Positions 17,165 to 24,905 of a stretch of DNA of 55,457 bases are shown here, in pieces. Position 1 is the first letter of the stretch; every line of letters begins with the position of its first letter. The stretch is taken from contig NZ_JAPDOD010000058.1 of assembly GCF_027587205.1 (NCBI RefSeq), positions 1-55,457 of the forward strand, read 5' to 3'. The position numbers and the translations under genes were made by a program. The notes beneath the pieces were generated by a model, which saw only the letters and a program-made list of their open reading frames with translations, had not been told where the DNA came from and ran no database searches. The DNA is from Solirubrobacter ginsenosidimutans. GTDB lineage: Bacteria; Actinomycetota; Thermoleophilia; Solirubrobacterales; Solirubrobacteraceae.

Positions 17165-17182
17165 TGTCTCGGATCTGAGACA
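17165..17182. promoter_or_regulatory. Near-perfect 18-bp palindrome, candidate hut operator
   Basis: TGTCTCGGATCTGAGACA pairs at eight of nine positions about its centre. It sits in the short divergent gap between hutH and the IclR-type gene and overlaps the likely start of the latter. Palindromes of this type are usual IclR operators; binding here could control both directions. Confidence 0.6.
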
Positions 17183-17930
17183 AAACGCCCCCGCCGCCGC
17201 CCAGGCGCTGCAGCTGCTCAAGCTCCTCGCCCGCCACGCCGCGCCGCTGCCGGCGTCGGCGATCGCGCGCGACCTCGACCTCCCGCGCAGCAGCACCTAC
17301 CACCTGCTCAACGTGCTGATCGACGAGGGGTTCGTCGTGCACCTGCCGGAGGAGCGGCGGTACGGCCTCGGCGTCGGCGCGTACGAGCTCGGCAGCGCCT
17401 ACGTGCGTCAGGACCCGCTGCGCTGGATCGCGCGCACCGTCCTCACCCGCCTCGTCACCGCCACCACCCACAACGCGCATCTTGCGCTGCTGCAGGGCCG
17501 CGAGGTCCTGTACGTGATCGAAGAGCGCGCGCCCGGGCGCCCGGGCCTGGTGACCGACGTCGGGGTGCGCCTCCCCGCCCACCTCACCGCCTCCGGCCTG
17601 GCGATGCTCGCCGCGTTGCCGGCGCAGCAGGTCGACGCGCTGTTCCCCAGCCGCCGGGTGCTCACGCGCCGCCACGACGCGGGTCCTGCCTCGCTGACAC
17701 AGCTGCGTGCGCTCTTGAGCGCTGCGCGGAAGAGTGGCTATGCGGTCGAGGACGGCTTCGTGACCCCCGGCTTCGCGTCGGTCGCCTGCGCGGTGCGCGA
17801 TCACACCGGTCATCCGATCGCCGCGGTGGCGGTGACCTACGAGGCGGGTGAGTCGGCCGAGGCGCTCGCCGTGCACGTCGCGCGCGCCGCGGACCAGGTC
17901 TCGCGGCGGATTCGTGGTAGCCGTACTTGA
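17175..17930 (+). CDS. IclR-family regulator, probably of the hut operon
   Basis: The N-terminal winged helix (ALQLLKLLARHAAPLPASAI, then RDLDLPRSSTYHLLNVLIDE) and C-terminal IclR effector domain (DGFVTPGFASVACAVRDHTG) are complete. The first ATG/GTG/TTG in frame is GTG 17313, which would delete the DNA-binding domain. The frame is open upstream without any ATG, GTG or TTG; CTG at 17175 gives a start RQNAPAAAQAL typical of the family and a 251-residue protein. I therefore propose CTG initiation. It is divergent from hutH across a palindrome and is the obvious candidate hut repressor. Confidence 0.85.
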   Translation: MRQNAPAAAQALQLLKLLARHAAPLPASAIARDLDLPRSSTYHLLNVLIDEGFVVHLPEERRYGLGVGAYELGSAYVRQDPLRWIARTVLTRLVTATTHNAHLALLQGREVLYVIEERAPGRPGLVTDVGVRLPAHLTASGLAMLAALPAQQVDALFPSRRVLTRRHDAGPASLTQLRALLSAARKSGYAVEDGFVTPGFASVACAVRDHTGHPIAAVAVTYEAGESAEALAVHVARAADQVSRRIRGSRT

Positions 17931-17936
17931 CGTCGC

Positions 17937-17952
17937 ATTCCGATATGGGAAT
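17937..17952. promoter_or_regulatory. Inverted repeat upstream of arsR-type gene
   Basis: ATTCC-GATATG-GGAAT, a perfect 5-bp inverted repeat with an AT-rich centre, 11 bp before the ATG at 17964. Position and shape suit an autoregulatory ArsR-family operator. Confidence 0.45.
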
Positions 17953-17963
17953 ATGTCTGTCAG

Positions 17964-18317
17964 ATGGCCCGTGCAGCGACGACAGCGGACGCGTTCAACG
18001 CGGTGGCAGAGCCCCGGCGGCGTGAGATCCTCGATCTCCTGGCCGGCGGCGAGCGTCCTGTCAACGACCTCGTGCAGCTGCTGGGCATGAGCCAGCCACA
18101 GGTGTCCAAGCACCTGCGTGTCCTCCGCGAAGTGGGAGCGGTCGACGTGCGTGATCTAGGCCGTCAGCGGCTCTACCGGCTCAACGGCCACGCGCTCAAG
18201 CCCATTCACGACTGGGTGAAGACGTACGAGCGGACGTGGTCGGAGCGGTTCGAGGCGCTGGACGACGTTCTCGAAGACCTCAAACAGGAGCAAGACGATG
18301 CCCGCGACCACCGGTAG
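17964..18317 (+). CDS. ArsR-family winged-helix repressor
   Basis: A 117-residue metalloregulator-like repressor. The HTH contains AEPRRREILDLLAGGERPVN, then LVQLLGMSQPQVSKHLRVLR and a wing LGRQRLYRLN. No Cys metal site is seen. The C-terminal helix WVKTYERTWSERFEALDD is the form paired with SRPBCC/AHSA1 proteins. The last 20 bp overlap the downstream gene, so the two are translationally coupled. Confidence 0.9.
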   Translation: MARAATTADAFNAVAEPRRREILDLLAGGERPVNDLVQLLGMSQPQVSKHLRVLREVGAVDVRDLGRQRLYRLNGHALKPIHDWVKTYERTWSERFEALDDVLEDLKQEQDDARDHR

Positions 18318-18789
18318 CGCAATCCTCACCCTTCCGTCCGACACCGAGATCCTCATGGTGCGCGAGTTCGACGCGCCACGCGAGCTGGTGTTCAAGGCGT
18401 ACACGACCCCCGAGCTGGTCAAGCGCTGGTGGGCGGGCAAGCGCGGCAACGTCACGATCGCCGACATCGACCTGCGAGTCGGCGGCCGATGGCGCTACGT
18501 GATGGTCGCCGACGCCGGCTTCGAGGTCGCCTTCCACGGCGAATACCAGGAGATCGTCCCGAACGAGAAGCTGGTCAACACCGAGATCTTCGAAGGCGCG
18601 CCCGAGGCGGGCGCGGCCGTCGTCACCTGCACGTTCGAGGACCTCGACGGCGGCCGGACCAAGCTGTCGATGCTCACGAGCGTGGACACCAAGGAGATCC
18701 GCGACATGATCATCGGCACGGGCATGGAATCCGGCGCCCAGGAGGGCCTGGACATCCTCGAACAGATCGCGATCGAACTCGCCGCCTAG
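18298..18789 (+). CDS. SRPBCC (AHSA1-like) domain protein
   Basis: A 163-residue START/Bet v1-like fold protein of the AHSA1 family: REFDAPRELVFKAYTTPELV, then KRWWAGKRGN, GGRWRYVM and FHGEYQEIVPNEKLVNTEIF. It probably binds a small hydrophobic ligand; no catalytic residues are evident. Coupled to the ArsR gene by a 20-bp overlap, a common pairing. The gene is followed within 5 bp by a REP-like hairpin. Confidence 0.88.
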   Translation: MPATTGSAILTLPSDTEILMVREFDAPRELVFKAYTTPELVKRWWAGKRGNVTIADIDLRVGGRWRYVMVADAGFEVAFHGEYQEIVPNEKLVNTEIFEGAPEAGAAVVTCTFEDLDGGRTKLSMLTSVDTKEIRDMIIGTGMESGAQEGLDILEQIAIELAA

Positions 18790-18793
18790 AAAT

Positions 18794-18834
18794 TAAGCCC
18801 CACCTAAGGGGCCAGACCCCTTAGGTGGGATTTA
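18794..18834. repeat. REP-like hairpin, copy B (left of the transposase)
   Basis: Arms 18799-18811 (CCCACCTAAGGGG) and 18817-18829 (CCCCTTAGGTGGG) are perfectly complementary around the loop CCAGA. Pairing extends outward to 18794/18834 through TTAA with two imperfect positions. It lies directly after the SRPBCC stop and 46 bp before the transposase ATG. Confidence 0.92.
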
Positions 18835-18880
18835 AGTTCGGGCGAGGGGCGAAGGGACGGGCTGCCGAGCTACCAATGGC

Positions 18881-19435
18881 ATGCCCAGACAGCCACGCCT
18901 CGAGCTCGCAGGCGGCATCCACCACGTGTGGTCACGAGGAGCCGCGAAGCAGACGATCTTCATCAACGACGACGATCGCAGGCGCTACCTGTGGAGGCTC
19001 GGGCGGGTCGTGCAACACATGTCCTGGCACTGCCTGGCCTACTGCTTGATGGGCAACCACATGCATCTCTTGATCGAGACTCCGAAGGCCAACCTCGGAA
19101 ACGGGATGCAGCGGCTCCATGGGCCGTATGCGCAGGCCTTTAACCGCCGTCACAAGAAAGCAGGCCACGTCTACGGCGCACGATACGACTCGAAACTGAT
19201 GAACAACGACGCCCACCTGTGGGTGACGACGAACTACATCGTCCACAACCCGGTCAAGGCCGGCCTGTGCCGTGCCCCTGACCAGTGGCCGTGGTCGAGT
19301 CACACCCACTTCGTCGCCGGCACGTCGCCCGCCTGGATGTCAACCGGACGGCTGATCTCGTTCTTCGAATCGATGGGCGGAGATCCCCGCGAGCGCTATC
19401 TGGACTACATCGCCGCGAGCACGTCGCTTCCCTAA
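18881..19435 (+). CDS. REP-associated tyrosine transposase (RAYT, Y1_Tnp)
   Basis: A 184-residue single-strand DNA transposase of the IS200-like HUH family. The HUH metal motif is NHMHLLIET (His60-Met-His62). The candidate nucleophile is Tyr119 in YIVHNPVKAGL. An N-terminal HHVWSRGAAKQTIF and the WPWSSHTHF block are typical of RAYTs. The gene appears intact. Its TAA (19433-19435) lies inside the left arm of the following hairpin. By family analogy it recognises and moves the flanking hairpins, which explains related copies elsewhere in this window. Confidence 0.9.
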   Translation: MPRQPRLELAGGIHHVWSRGAAKQTIFINDDDRRRYLWRLGRVVQHMSWHCLAYCLMGNHMHLLIETPKANLGNGMQRLHGPYAQAFNRRHKKAGHVYGARYDSKLMNNDAHLWVTTNYIVHNPVKAGLCRAPDQWPWSSHTHFVAGTSPAWMSTGRLISFFESMGGDPRERYLDYIAASTSLP

Positions 19436-19473
19436 ACCCCACCTAAGGGGCCAGACCCCTTAGGTGGGGTTTA
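19433..19473. repeat. REP-like hairpin, copy C (right of the transposase)
   Basis: A perfect 18-bp stem: TAAACCCCACCTAAGGGG (19433-19450), loop CCAGA, and its complement at 19456-19473. The stop codon of the transposase opens the left arm and the stop of the convergent DsbA-like gene closes the right arm. It should act as a bidirectional transcription terminator. Confidence 0.95.
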
Positions 19474-20316
19474 AGTCAGGGACCAGAAGCCATCGGCGCC
19501 GACGTGGCGCTCTGTCGCGACGCGGCCGAGCGCTTCGCGGGCGTCCGGGACCGACAGCCCGCACAGCTCCGCGACCTCCTTCGAGGCCAGCGGCTCACCC
19601 GCCCACGCGAGGGCCTCCACGACGCTCGCCGGGGCTTCGCGGCGGGCGACGTCCGGGAGCAGGTTCGCGAGCAGGACCTCGTAGGTCAGGAAGGGCTGGA
19701 AGCCGGGCGCGACCACCTGCAGGCCGTCGCTGACGCGGGTGATCTCGTAGCTCGGGCAGGTGTAGCGCCGCCCGCCCGCCCATCCCGCGAGCTTGGAGTC
19801 GAGCACCAGCGCCGCGGGCATCGGCGCGCGGGCCAGGGCCTTGTCCTCCGCGACCGCTGCGAGCACGTCGTCGCGGACCATCCACCCGGCGAGCGCCCGC
19901 GGGTCCAGCCCGGCATCCAGCGCCGCGCCCATGATCGTCTCGGGCGCGTCGAGCAGCTCACCCGAGAAGTTGCGCACCCGCAGCGCGCGCAGGAGCGGCC
20001 GGGTGTGCTCGGGCGCGTGCAGCCGGGCCGCCACCACGGCGGTGCAGGCCGGCAGCGACACCGCCATCCGCTCGGGCGCCGACGTGACCATCGGCATCCC
20101 GTGATCGTGCGCGATCCGCCGGTACGCGCCCGCCAGCTGCTTGACGCCGAACCCGGAGTTTGCGAGCTGCTCGGTGGACTCCGAGAGCACGACCATCCGC
20201 ACGTGCCACTCGATCGCGTCGCCGTACAGCCAGTTCAGGTGCTGCCGGAACGGCTCGGCGGAATAGGCCCACGGGCACGCGGGATCGGTGAACTCAGTGA
20301 TCAGGACGTCGGCCAT
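19471..20316 (-). CDS. DsbA/FrnE-like thioredoxin-fold protein with C-terminal HTH
   Basis: A 281-residue DsbA-family protein. The N-terminal thioredoxin fold carries DPACPWAYSAEP, so only one Cys of the usual CxxC is kept (CPWA), as in 2-hydroxychromene isomerase/FrnE-like members. The last ~50 residues look like a small helix-turn-helix (LASKEVAELCGLSVPDAREA). The start is placed at MADVLITEF because upstream in-frame codons add unlikely residues. No signal peptide, so cytoplasmic. Oxidoreductase or isomerase activity is inferred from the fold. Confidence 0.78.
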   Translation of the reverse strand: MADVLITEFTDPACPWAYSAEPFRQHLNWLYGDAIEWHVRMVVLSESTEQLANSGFGVKQLAGAYRRIAHDHGMPMVTSAPERMAVSLPACTAVVAARLHAPEHTRPLLRALRVRNFSGELLDAPETIMGAALDAGLDPRALAGWMVRDDVLAAVAEDKALARAPMPAALVLDSKLAGWAGGRRYTCPSYEITRVSDGLQVVAPGFQPFLTYEVLLANLLPDVARREAPASVVEALAWAGEPLASKEVAELCGLSVPDAREALGRVATERHVGADGFWSLT

Positions 20317-20338
20317 GGCCGCCATCCTATGAACGCAC

Positions 20339-20611
20339 ATGAGTCAGCTTTCCAAGGCGATCGAGCTGGTGGGCACGGCGGTGGCGCTGGTCCTGCTCGC
20401 GGGGATCGTCCTCGTCCTGCTCAAGGCCAACCGGGCCAACGACATCGTCGAGGCCGTCCGCGACGCTGCCAACTGGCTTGCCGGACCGTTCAACGGGATG
20501 TTCGAGCTCAGCTCCGCTCGCCGCTCCCTCGCTGTGAACTGGGGTATCGCGGCGGTCGTGTACTACGGCGCGTCGCGCGTGCTCGCCGGCTTCGTCAGCC
20601 GGCGAGCGTGA
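20339..20611 (+). CDS. Small two-helix membrane protein
   Basis: A 90-residue protein with two predicted membrane helices (TAVALVLLAGIVLVLL near residues 12-28 and WGIAAVVYYGASRVLAGF near the C-terminus). No family recognised. It is divergent from the DsbA-like gene (22 bp apart) and its 3' end overlaps the convergent AEC-type permease by 17 bp. Confidence 0.65.
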   Translation: MSQLSKAIELVGTAVALVLLAGIVLVLLKANRANDIVEAVRDAANWLAGPFNGMFELSSARRSLAVNWGIAAVVYYGASRVLAGFVSRRA

Positions 20612-21503
20612 GCGAGAGCGGCAGGAGCGCGATCGCGCACCCGATGCTGATCGCCAGCCCGGTCGCCGCCGTCCGCGGCGAGTAGCCGTAGACCTGCGAG
20701 AAGGAGACGACCGAGGTCGGCACCGGGCCGAACGCGAGCAGCCAGACCGCACCCGGAAGGTCGACCCCGGCCAGCGTCGCGAGGCCCAGCAGCGCCGGGA
20801 CGAGCGTGAAGTGCAGCGCGAGCGCGCGGACGGTCATCGCCACTTGCGGCACGCCGGTCCAGCGGTTGCGCGGCCACGAGACGCCGAGCAGCATGAAGCC
20901 GAAGAACGCCATCACGATGCCGAGCACCGCGACGACGGAGTCGACGAAATCCGGCGCCGGGAAGACGAGGCCGAGCAGCAGCCCGCTCATGGCGGCGATG
21001 GTCGGCGCGTAGTCCGCCAGCGCGGTCTTTGCGGACTGGCTCTTCGGCGCGTGGGAGCGCATCGCGCGCACGCCGATCGCGATCCGCGCCTGCGTGAGCA
21101 TGTCGTAGGCGATCACGAACACCGCCGCTTCGGCCCCGAGCGCGGCCGCGGCCACGGGCGCCGTCCAGAACGTCGGGTTGCCGAACATCCAGAACGAGAA
21201 CAGCGCGCCGTCCGTGCGCTTGCGGAACACGCGGGAGGCGACGGCGACCGACGTCAGCTGGGCGACGAGCAGGACCCCGATCGCGGCAACATTGCGGACG
21301 CTGACGTTGAAGCTCCAGCCGGCGAGGACGGACAGCAGCCCGATCCCGCCCGCGAGCTGGAGCCGGAAGAGGATCGTGACGTGCTGCTGCAGCCACCGGC
21401 GCGTGCCGAGACCCGCGAGAAATGCACCGAAAAGCGGGAGGGCAGCGACCACGCCTAATTCGATAGCAGACGAACCACCCCCCGATCGGGGGTTGGCTGT
21501 CAT
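20595..21503 (-). CDS. AEC-family (auxin efflux carrier-like) permease
   Basis: A 302-residue membrane protein with about ten hydrophobic segments. The pattern FSFWMFGNPTFWTAPVAAAA and VVSFSQVYGYSPRTAATGLAIS near the end resemble AEC/BASS-type transporters. Substrate unknown. Located in the cytoplasmic membrane. Convergent with the small membrane-protein gene. Confidence 0.6.
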   Translation of the reverse strand: MTANPRSGGGSSAIELGVVAALPLFGAFLAGLGTRRWLQQHVTILFRLQLAGGIGLLSVLAGWSFNVSVRNVAAIGVLLVAQLTSVAVASRVFRKRTDGALFSFWMFGNPTFWTAPVAAAALGAEAAVFVIAYDMLTQARIAIGVRAMRSHAPKSQSAKTALADYAPTIAAMSGLLLGLVFPAPDFVDSVVAVLGIVMAFFGFMLLGVSWPRNRWTGVPQVAMTVRALALHFTLVPALLGLATLAGVDLPGAVWLLAFGPVPTSVVSFSQVYGYSPRTAATGLAISIGCAIALLPLSLTLAG

Positions 21504-21521
21504 CTGGGCACGCTAGCGTGG

Positions 21522-21869
21522 GTGGAGCACGTGCCGACCGTTCACGGCCTCGAGTTCGCTTACAGCCTGTATCCGCTCCCTCCAGGGCGGATGCCGTTCC
21601 GGCGCTGGCGCTGGGAGCTCTGGCACGGATCGCAGCTGATCGCCGCGGGTTGGCGCCTCGGGCGGCCGGATGCGGGTCGAGCGCTGCGCGTGTACGCCGC
21701 CGAGCACGGCCACAAGCTCTTCGGGCTGCCGGTCCCGCCGCGCGACCCGCGCACCGGGCGCGGCGACCTTCCCCCGGGCACTACGGAGCGGCTCGCGATC
21801 GGGCCGATCACCGCGCTGCTGGTCCCGCGGGCGCTCGAGCGCCCCGCGGTCTCAGCTCCCGTGCCGTAG
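21522..21869 (+). CDS. Small hypothetical protein
   Basis: A 115-residue protein from a GTG start 18 bp from the divergent permease gene. It has a Trp/Arg-rich motif (PFRRWRWELWHGSQLIAAGW) that reads like a real protein rather than a shadow, but no family is recognised. The 3' end overlaps the convergent DUF1707 gene by 18 bp. Confidence 0.5.
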   Translation: MEHVPTVHGLEFAYSLYPLPPGRMPFRRWRWELWHGSQLIAAGWRLGRPDAGRALRVYAAEHGHKLFGLPVPPRDPRTGRGDLPPGTTERLAIGPITALLVPRALERPAVSAPVP

Positions 21870-22490
21870 GTGCTTCTGGGCCTTGCGCTCGGCGCGTGTG
21901 AGCTTGCGCCCGCGCTTGACGTCGATGCCGCCCATGATCGAGATCAGACTCAGGCGAATCGTCGGGCCGCCGGGATCGGGGTGATCCTCCCCGATGTCGG
22001 TGCTGTTGCCGCCCATGAAGGCGAAGTCACTCAGCTCCACGTTGACGCCGTCGGGCACGCGAATCTCCGCCCCGCCCATGAGCGCGACGACGGTGAGTCG
22101 GACGACGTCGTCGGCGAGCTCTGCGTCGCAGAGGTCCAGATCCGAGCCGCCCATGAAGTTGATGACCTTCAGGTGCGGGCCGACGCGCCAGCGCCCCTTG
22201 CGCTCGCGGCCGCTCATGATCGAGACGAGCCAGTTCGCCCCGTCCTCCCCGCGCTTGACCGGCATGCGCTTGCCGCGGGTCGCCGGGTGCGCCTGGTCGC
22301 CGGGGGCGACGACGTCGGCGATCAGCCGCTGCAGCTCGCTGTGGGTCCGCGACTCATAGACGGTGGTCAGCCGCTCGTCGAGCTCATCCATCGTCAAACG
22401 GCCCTCGCCGGCGGCGCGTCTGAGCACCTCGGCGTGGTGTTCGCGGTCTGCGTCGGAGGCCCGGAGCTCGGGGAGCGAGTCGTCGGTCAC
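21852..22490 (-). CDS. DUF1707 protein with C-terminal LiaF-like beta domain
   Basis: A 212-residue protein. The N-terminal ~55 residues are a clear DUF1707 domain (LRASDADREHHAEVLRRAAG, then GRLTMDELDERL). The C-terminal half is a repetitive beta structure with four MGG turns (NFMGGSDLDL, ALMGGAEIRV, AFMGGNST, SIMGGIDV), like the LiaF/cell-wall-active antibiotic response domain. No membrane helix is present. A role in envelope-stress sensing is inferred from the domain. Confidence 0.85.
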   Translation of the reverse strand: MTDDSLPELRASDADREHHAEVLRRAAGEGRLTMDELDERLTTVYESRTHSELQRLIADVVAPGDQAHPATRGKRMPVKRGEDGANWLVSIMSGRERKGRWRVGPHLKVINFMGGSDLDLCDAELADDVVRLTVVALMGGAEIRVPDGVNVELSDFAFMGGNSTDIGEDHPDPGGPTIRLSLISIMGGIDVKRGRKLTRAERKAQKHLRHGS

Positions 22491-22531
22491 CGTTCTCAGC
22501 GTACATTCCGGGCCATGTTTGGGGCTGTGAC

Positions 22532-24067
22532 TTGAACGGGGCGGAAAGCGTCCTGCGGACGCTGGCGAACTCCGGGGTGTCCGTCTGCTTCGCGAATCCC
22601 GGGACCTCGGAGATGCATCTGGTGGCCGCGCTTGACCGCGTGCCGTCGGTGCGCGGTGTACTGACGTTGTTCGAGGGAGTGGCCTCGGGCGCGGCGGACG
22701 GCTACGCGCGGATGGCGGGCGATCCCGCCGCGACGCTCCTGCACCTCGGGCCGGGGTTCGGGAACGCGTTCGCCAACGTCCACAACGCGTACAAGGCGCG
22801 AACGCCGATGGTCAACGTGGTGGGCGATCATGCGGTCGCGCACAAGCCGCTGGGAGCGCCGCTGGCGAGCGACATCGAGTCCGTCGTCCGGCCCGCTTCC
22901 CAGTGGGTGCGGACGGTGCGGGACGCGCGGTCGGCGGCGCTGGACACGGCCGAGGCGGTCGCGGCGGCGCGTGCCTCCGGGGTCGCGACGCTGATCGTTC
23001 CCGCCGACGCTGGGTGGGAGCAGAGCCTCGGGGCCGTGCCGGCGCTGGCGGTGCCGGTTCTGTCGCCGGTGCCGGACGAGGCGGTCTCGGCCGCTGCTGT
23101 GGCGCTGCGGCGACCGGGCGCGGCGCTGCTGATCGGCGGGGCGGCGACGTCGGCGCGCGGGGTGGACCTCGCGGCGCGGATCGCCGCCGTGACGGGCGCC
23201 GCGTTGCTGCGGGACACGTTCGCGCCGCGGCTCGCGCGCGGCGGCGGGCGGCCGCGGCCGGTGGGTGTGCCGTATCTGACCGAGATGGCGGTCGATGCCT
23301 TGTCCGGCTTGTCATCGCTGGTGCTCGTGGACACGCGCCGGCCGGTCGGGTTCTTCGCGTACCCGGGGCAGCCGAGCCTGCTGGCGGACCCGTCGACGGA
23401 TCTCGTCGCTTTGGCTTCGCCGGGTGAGGATGCGCTCGGCGCGTTGGAGGCGCTGGCAGCGGAGGTGGGTGCGCCGGCGTCGGTGGTGGTTCCGGCTTTG
23501 GAGCGGGTGGCGTTGCCGACGGGCGGCGCGTTGAACGTCGACAACCTCAGCGCGATCGTGGGTGCGCTCCTGCCCGACGACGCGGTCGTCGTGGACGAGG
23601 CGGTGACCGCGTCGGTGCTGTTCGTCGAGCGCACCGCGGGCGCGGGCGAGCACGACTATCTGTTCCTGACCGGCGGGTCGATCGGGTGGGGCATGCCTGC
23701 CGCGACCGGTGCTGCGGTGGGGGCTCCGGGCCGGCCTGTGATCTCTTTGGAGGCCGACGGCTCGGCCATGTACACGATCCAATCGCTGTGGACCCAGGCT
23801 CGGGAGGGCCTCGACGTGACCACGATCATCATCGCCAATCGCTCCTACGCGATCCTCGAGTTCGAGTTCTCGCGCGTCGGTGCCGAAGGGGACGGACGGG
23901 CAGCGCACGAGTTGATGGACATCGGGCGGCCTGAGCTGTCGTTTGCGGGGCTCGCGCAGTCGATGGGGGTGCCGGGGCGGCGGGTCGACGACGTTTCCGG
24001 GATGGTGTCGGCGCTGCGCGAGGCGCTGAATGAGCCCGGGCCGCACCTGATCGAGGCGATGGTCTGA
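22532..24067 (+). CDS. ThDP-dependent enzyme, acetolactate synthase-like
   Basis: A 511-residue thiamine-diphosphate enzyme. The N-terminal PYR domain has FANPGTSEMHLVAALD and the catalytic Glu in LFEGVASGAADGYARMAG. The C-terminal PP domain has EADGSAMYTIQSLWTQAREG ending in an Asn (IIIANRSY), the Mg-ThDP motif. It is closer in style to benzoylformate decarboxylase and IlvX-like proteins than to biosynthetic AHAS, with no FAD-typical features obvious. The TTG start at 22532 is the only plausible one. Overlaps the SDR gene downstream by one base (TGATG). Confidence 0.87.
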   Translation: MNGAESVLRTLANSGVSVCFANPGTSEMHLVAALDRVPSVRGVLTLFEGVASGAADGYARMAGDPAATLLHLGPGFGNAFANVHNAYKARTPMVNVVGDHAVAHKPLGAPLASDIESVVRPASQWVRTVRDARSAALDTAEAVAAARASGVATLIVPADAGWEQSLGAVPALAVPVLSPVPDEAVSAAAVALRRPGAALLIGGAATSARGVDLAARIAAVTGAALLRDTFAPRLARGGGRPRPVGVPYLTEMAVDALSGLSSLVLVDTRRPVGFFAYPGQPSLLADPSTDLVALASPGEDALGALEALAAEVGAPASVVVPALERVALPTGGALNVDNLSAIVGALLPDDAVVVDEAVTASVLFVERTAGAGEHDYLFLTGGSIGWGMPAATGAAVGAPGRPVISLEADGSAMYTIQSLWTQAREGLDVTTIIIANRSYAILEFEFSRVGAEGDGRAAHELMDIGRPELSFAGLAQSMGVPGRRVDDVSGMVSALREALNEPGPHLIEAMV

Positions 24068-24780
24068 TGCGGGCGATCGTCACGGGCGGCGCGTCGGGCA
24101 TCGGCGCCGCCGCGGTCGCTGAGCTGCGCGCGCGGGGAGCGCGGGTGATCGTGTTCGACCGCGATGTGGTCGAGGGCGACGACGCGATCCGCGTGGACGT
24201 CACCGACGCCGCGGGTGTGGACGCGGCGGTCGCGGAGGCGATTTCGCGGCTGGGCGGCCTCGACGTGCTCGTCAACAACGCGGGGATCGGCGCGGCGGGG
24301 ACGATCGCCGACAACTCCGACGAGGAGTGGCACCGGGTCTACGACGTCAACGTCGTCGGCATGGTGCGCGTGTCGCGGGCGGCGCTGGGCGCCTTGCGCG
24401 AGTCGTCATCCGCCGCGATCGTCAACACGTGCTCGGTCGCGGCGACCGCGGGAATCCCCCAGCGCGCGCTCTACAGCGCGACGAAGGGCGCCGTGCTCGC
24501 GCTGACGATGGCGATGGCCGCCGACCACGTCGGCGAGGGCATCCGCGTCAACTGCGTCTGCCCCGGCACGGCCGACACGCCGTGGGTCGGCCGCCTCCTC
24601 GACGCTGCCGACGACCCGGACGCGGAGCGGGTGGCATTGAATGCCCGGCAGCCGATGGGCCGCCTCGTCAGCGCCCAGGAAGTCGCCGACGCGATCGCCT
24701 ACTTGGCCACCGCCACCGGCGCCACCGGCACGGCCCTGTTCGTCGACGGAGGCATGCAGAACCTCCGCCTCCGAAAATAA
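24067..24780 (+). CDS. SDR-family oxidoreductase
   Basis: A 237-residue classical short-chain dehydrogenase. It has the cofactor motif TGGASGIG near residues 6-13, NNAG, the active-site Ser-Tyr-Lys in NTCSVAATAG and YSATKGAV, and the C-terminal GTALFVDGG. The acidic residue after strand 2 (VFDRD) suggests NAD+. Coupled to the upstream ThDP enzyme, so a pathway pairing of carboligation or decarboxylation with carbonyl reduction is inferred. The stop codon is the first triplet of REP hairpin D. Confidence 0.9.
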   Translation: MRAIVTGGASGIGAAAVAELRARGARVIVFDRDVVEGDDAIRVDVTDAAGVDAAVAEAISRLGGLDVLVNNAGIGAAGTIADNSDEEWHRVYDVNVVGMVRVSRAALGALRESSSAAIVNTCSVAATAGIPQRALYSATKGAVLALTMAMAADHVGEGIRVNCVCPGTADTPWVGRLLDAADDPDAERVALNARQPMGRLVSAQEVADAIAYLATATGATGTALFVDGGMQNLRLRK

Positions 24781-24818
24781 ACCGAACCTAAGGGGTCAGA
24801 CCCCTTAGGTTTCCTTTA
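24778..24818. repeat. REP-like hairpin, copy D
   Basis: Arms AACCTAAGGGG (24785-24795) and CCCCTTAGGTT (24801-24811) are perfect around the loop TCAGA. Outer arms TAAACCG and TCCTTTA pair partially. It begins with the stop codon of the SDR gene and pairs with copy E 46 bp away, a BIME-like doublet. Confidence 0.92.
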
Positions 24819-24864
24819 GGTCACGGTTCACCGCGCAACGCGGCTTCGGGCCTGCGATACAACC

Positions 24865-24905
24865 TAAACGCGAGATAAGGGGCCAGACCCCTTAGGTGGG
24901 GTTTA
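24865..24905. repeat. REP-like hairpin, copy E
   Basis: Left arm TAAACGCGAGATAAGGGG, loop CCAGA (24883-24887), right arm CCCCTTAGGTGGGGTTTA (24888-24905). The right arm is identical to copy C and the left arm has drifted in the middle. It ends with the stop codon (complement of TTA) of the minus-strand coiled-coil gene. Between copies D and E are 46 bp without a gene. Confidence 0.9.

Larger units (their letters stand above)
18794..19473 (+). mobile_element. REP-RAYT unit (transposase bracketed by REP hairpins)
   Basis: About 680 bp consisting of REP hairpin B, the tyrosine transposase gene, and REP hairpin C. Both hairpins have the CCAGA loop in the same orientation and nearly identical arms. 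This is the classic layout of REP-associated tyrosine transposases, which are domesticated relatives of IS200/IS605. No target duplications or separate IS ends were seen. Confidence 0.75.

Noticed and set aside
17121..18113. Extension of hutH to 850 residues
   Set aside because: The added part is antisense to the IclR and ArsR genes and has no HAL similarity.
22532..24780. Branched-chain amino acid biosynthesis (ilvB) locus
   Set aside because: The ThDP enzyme lacks the regulatory subunit, ilvC or ilvD neighbours and is shorter than biosynthetic AHAS; an SDR partner suggests another role.
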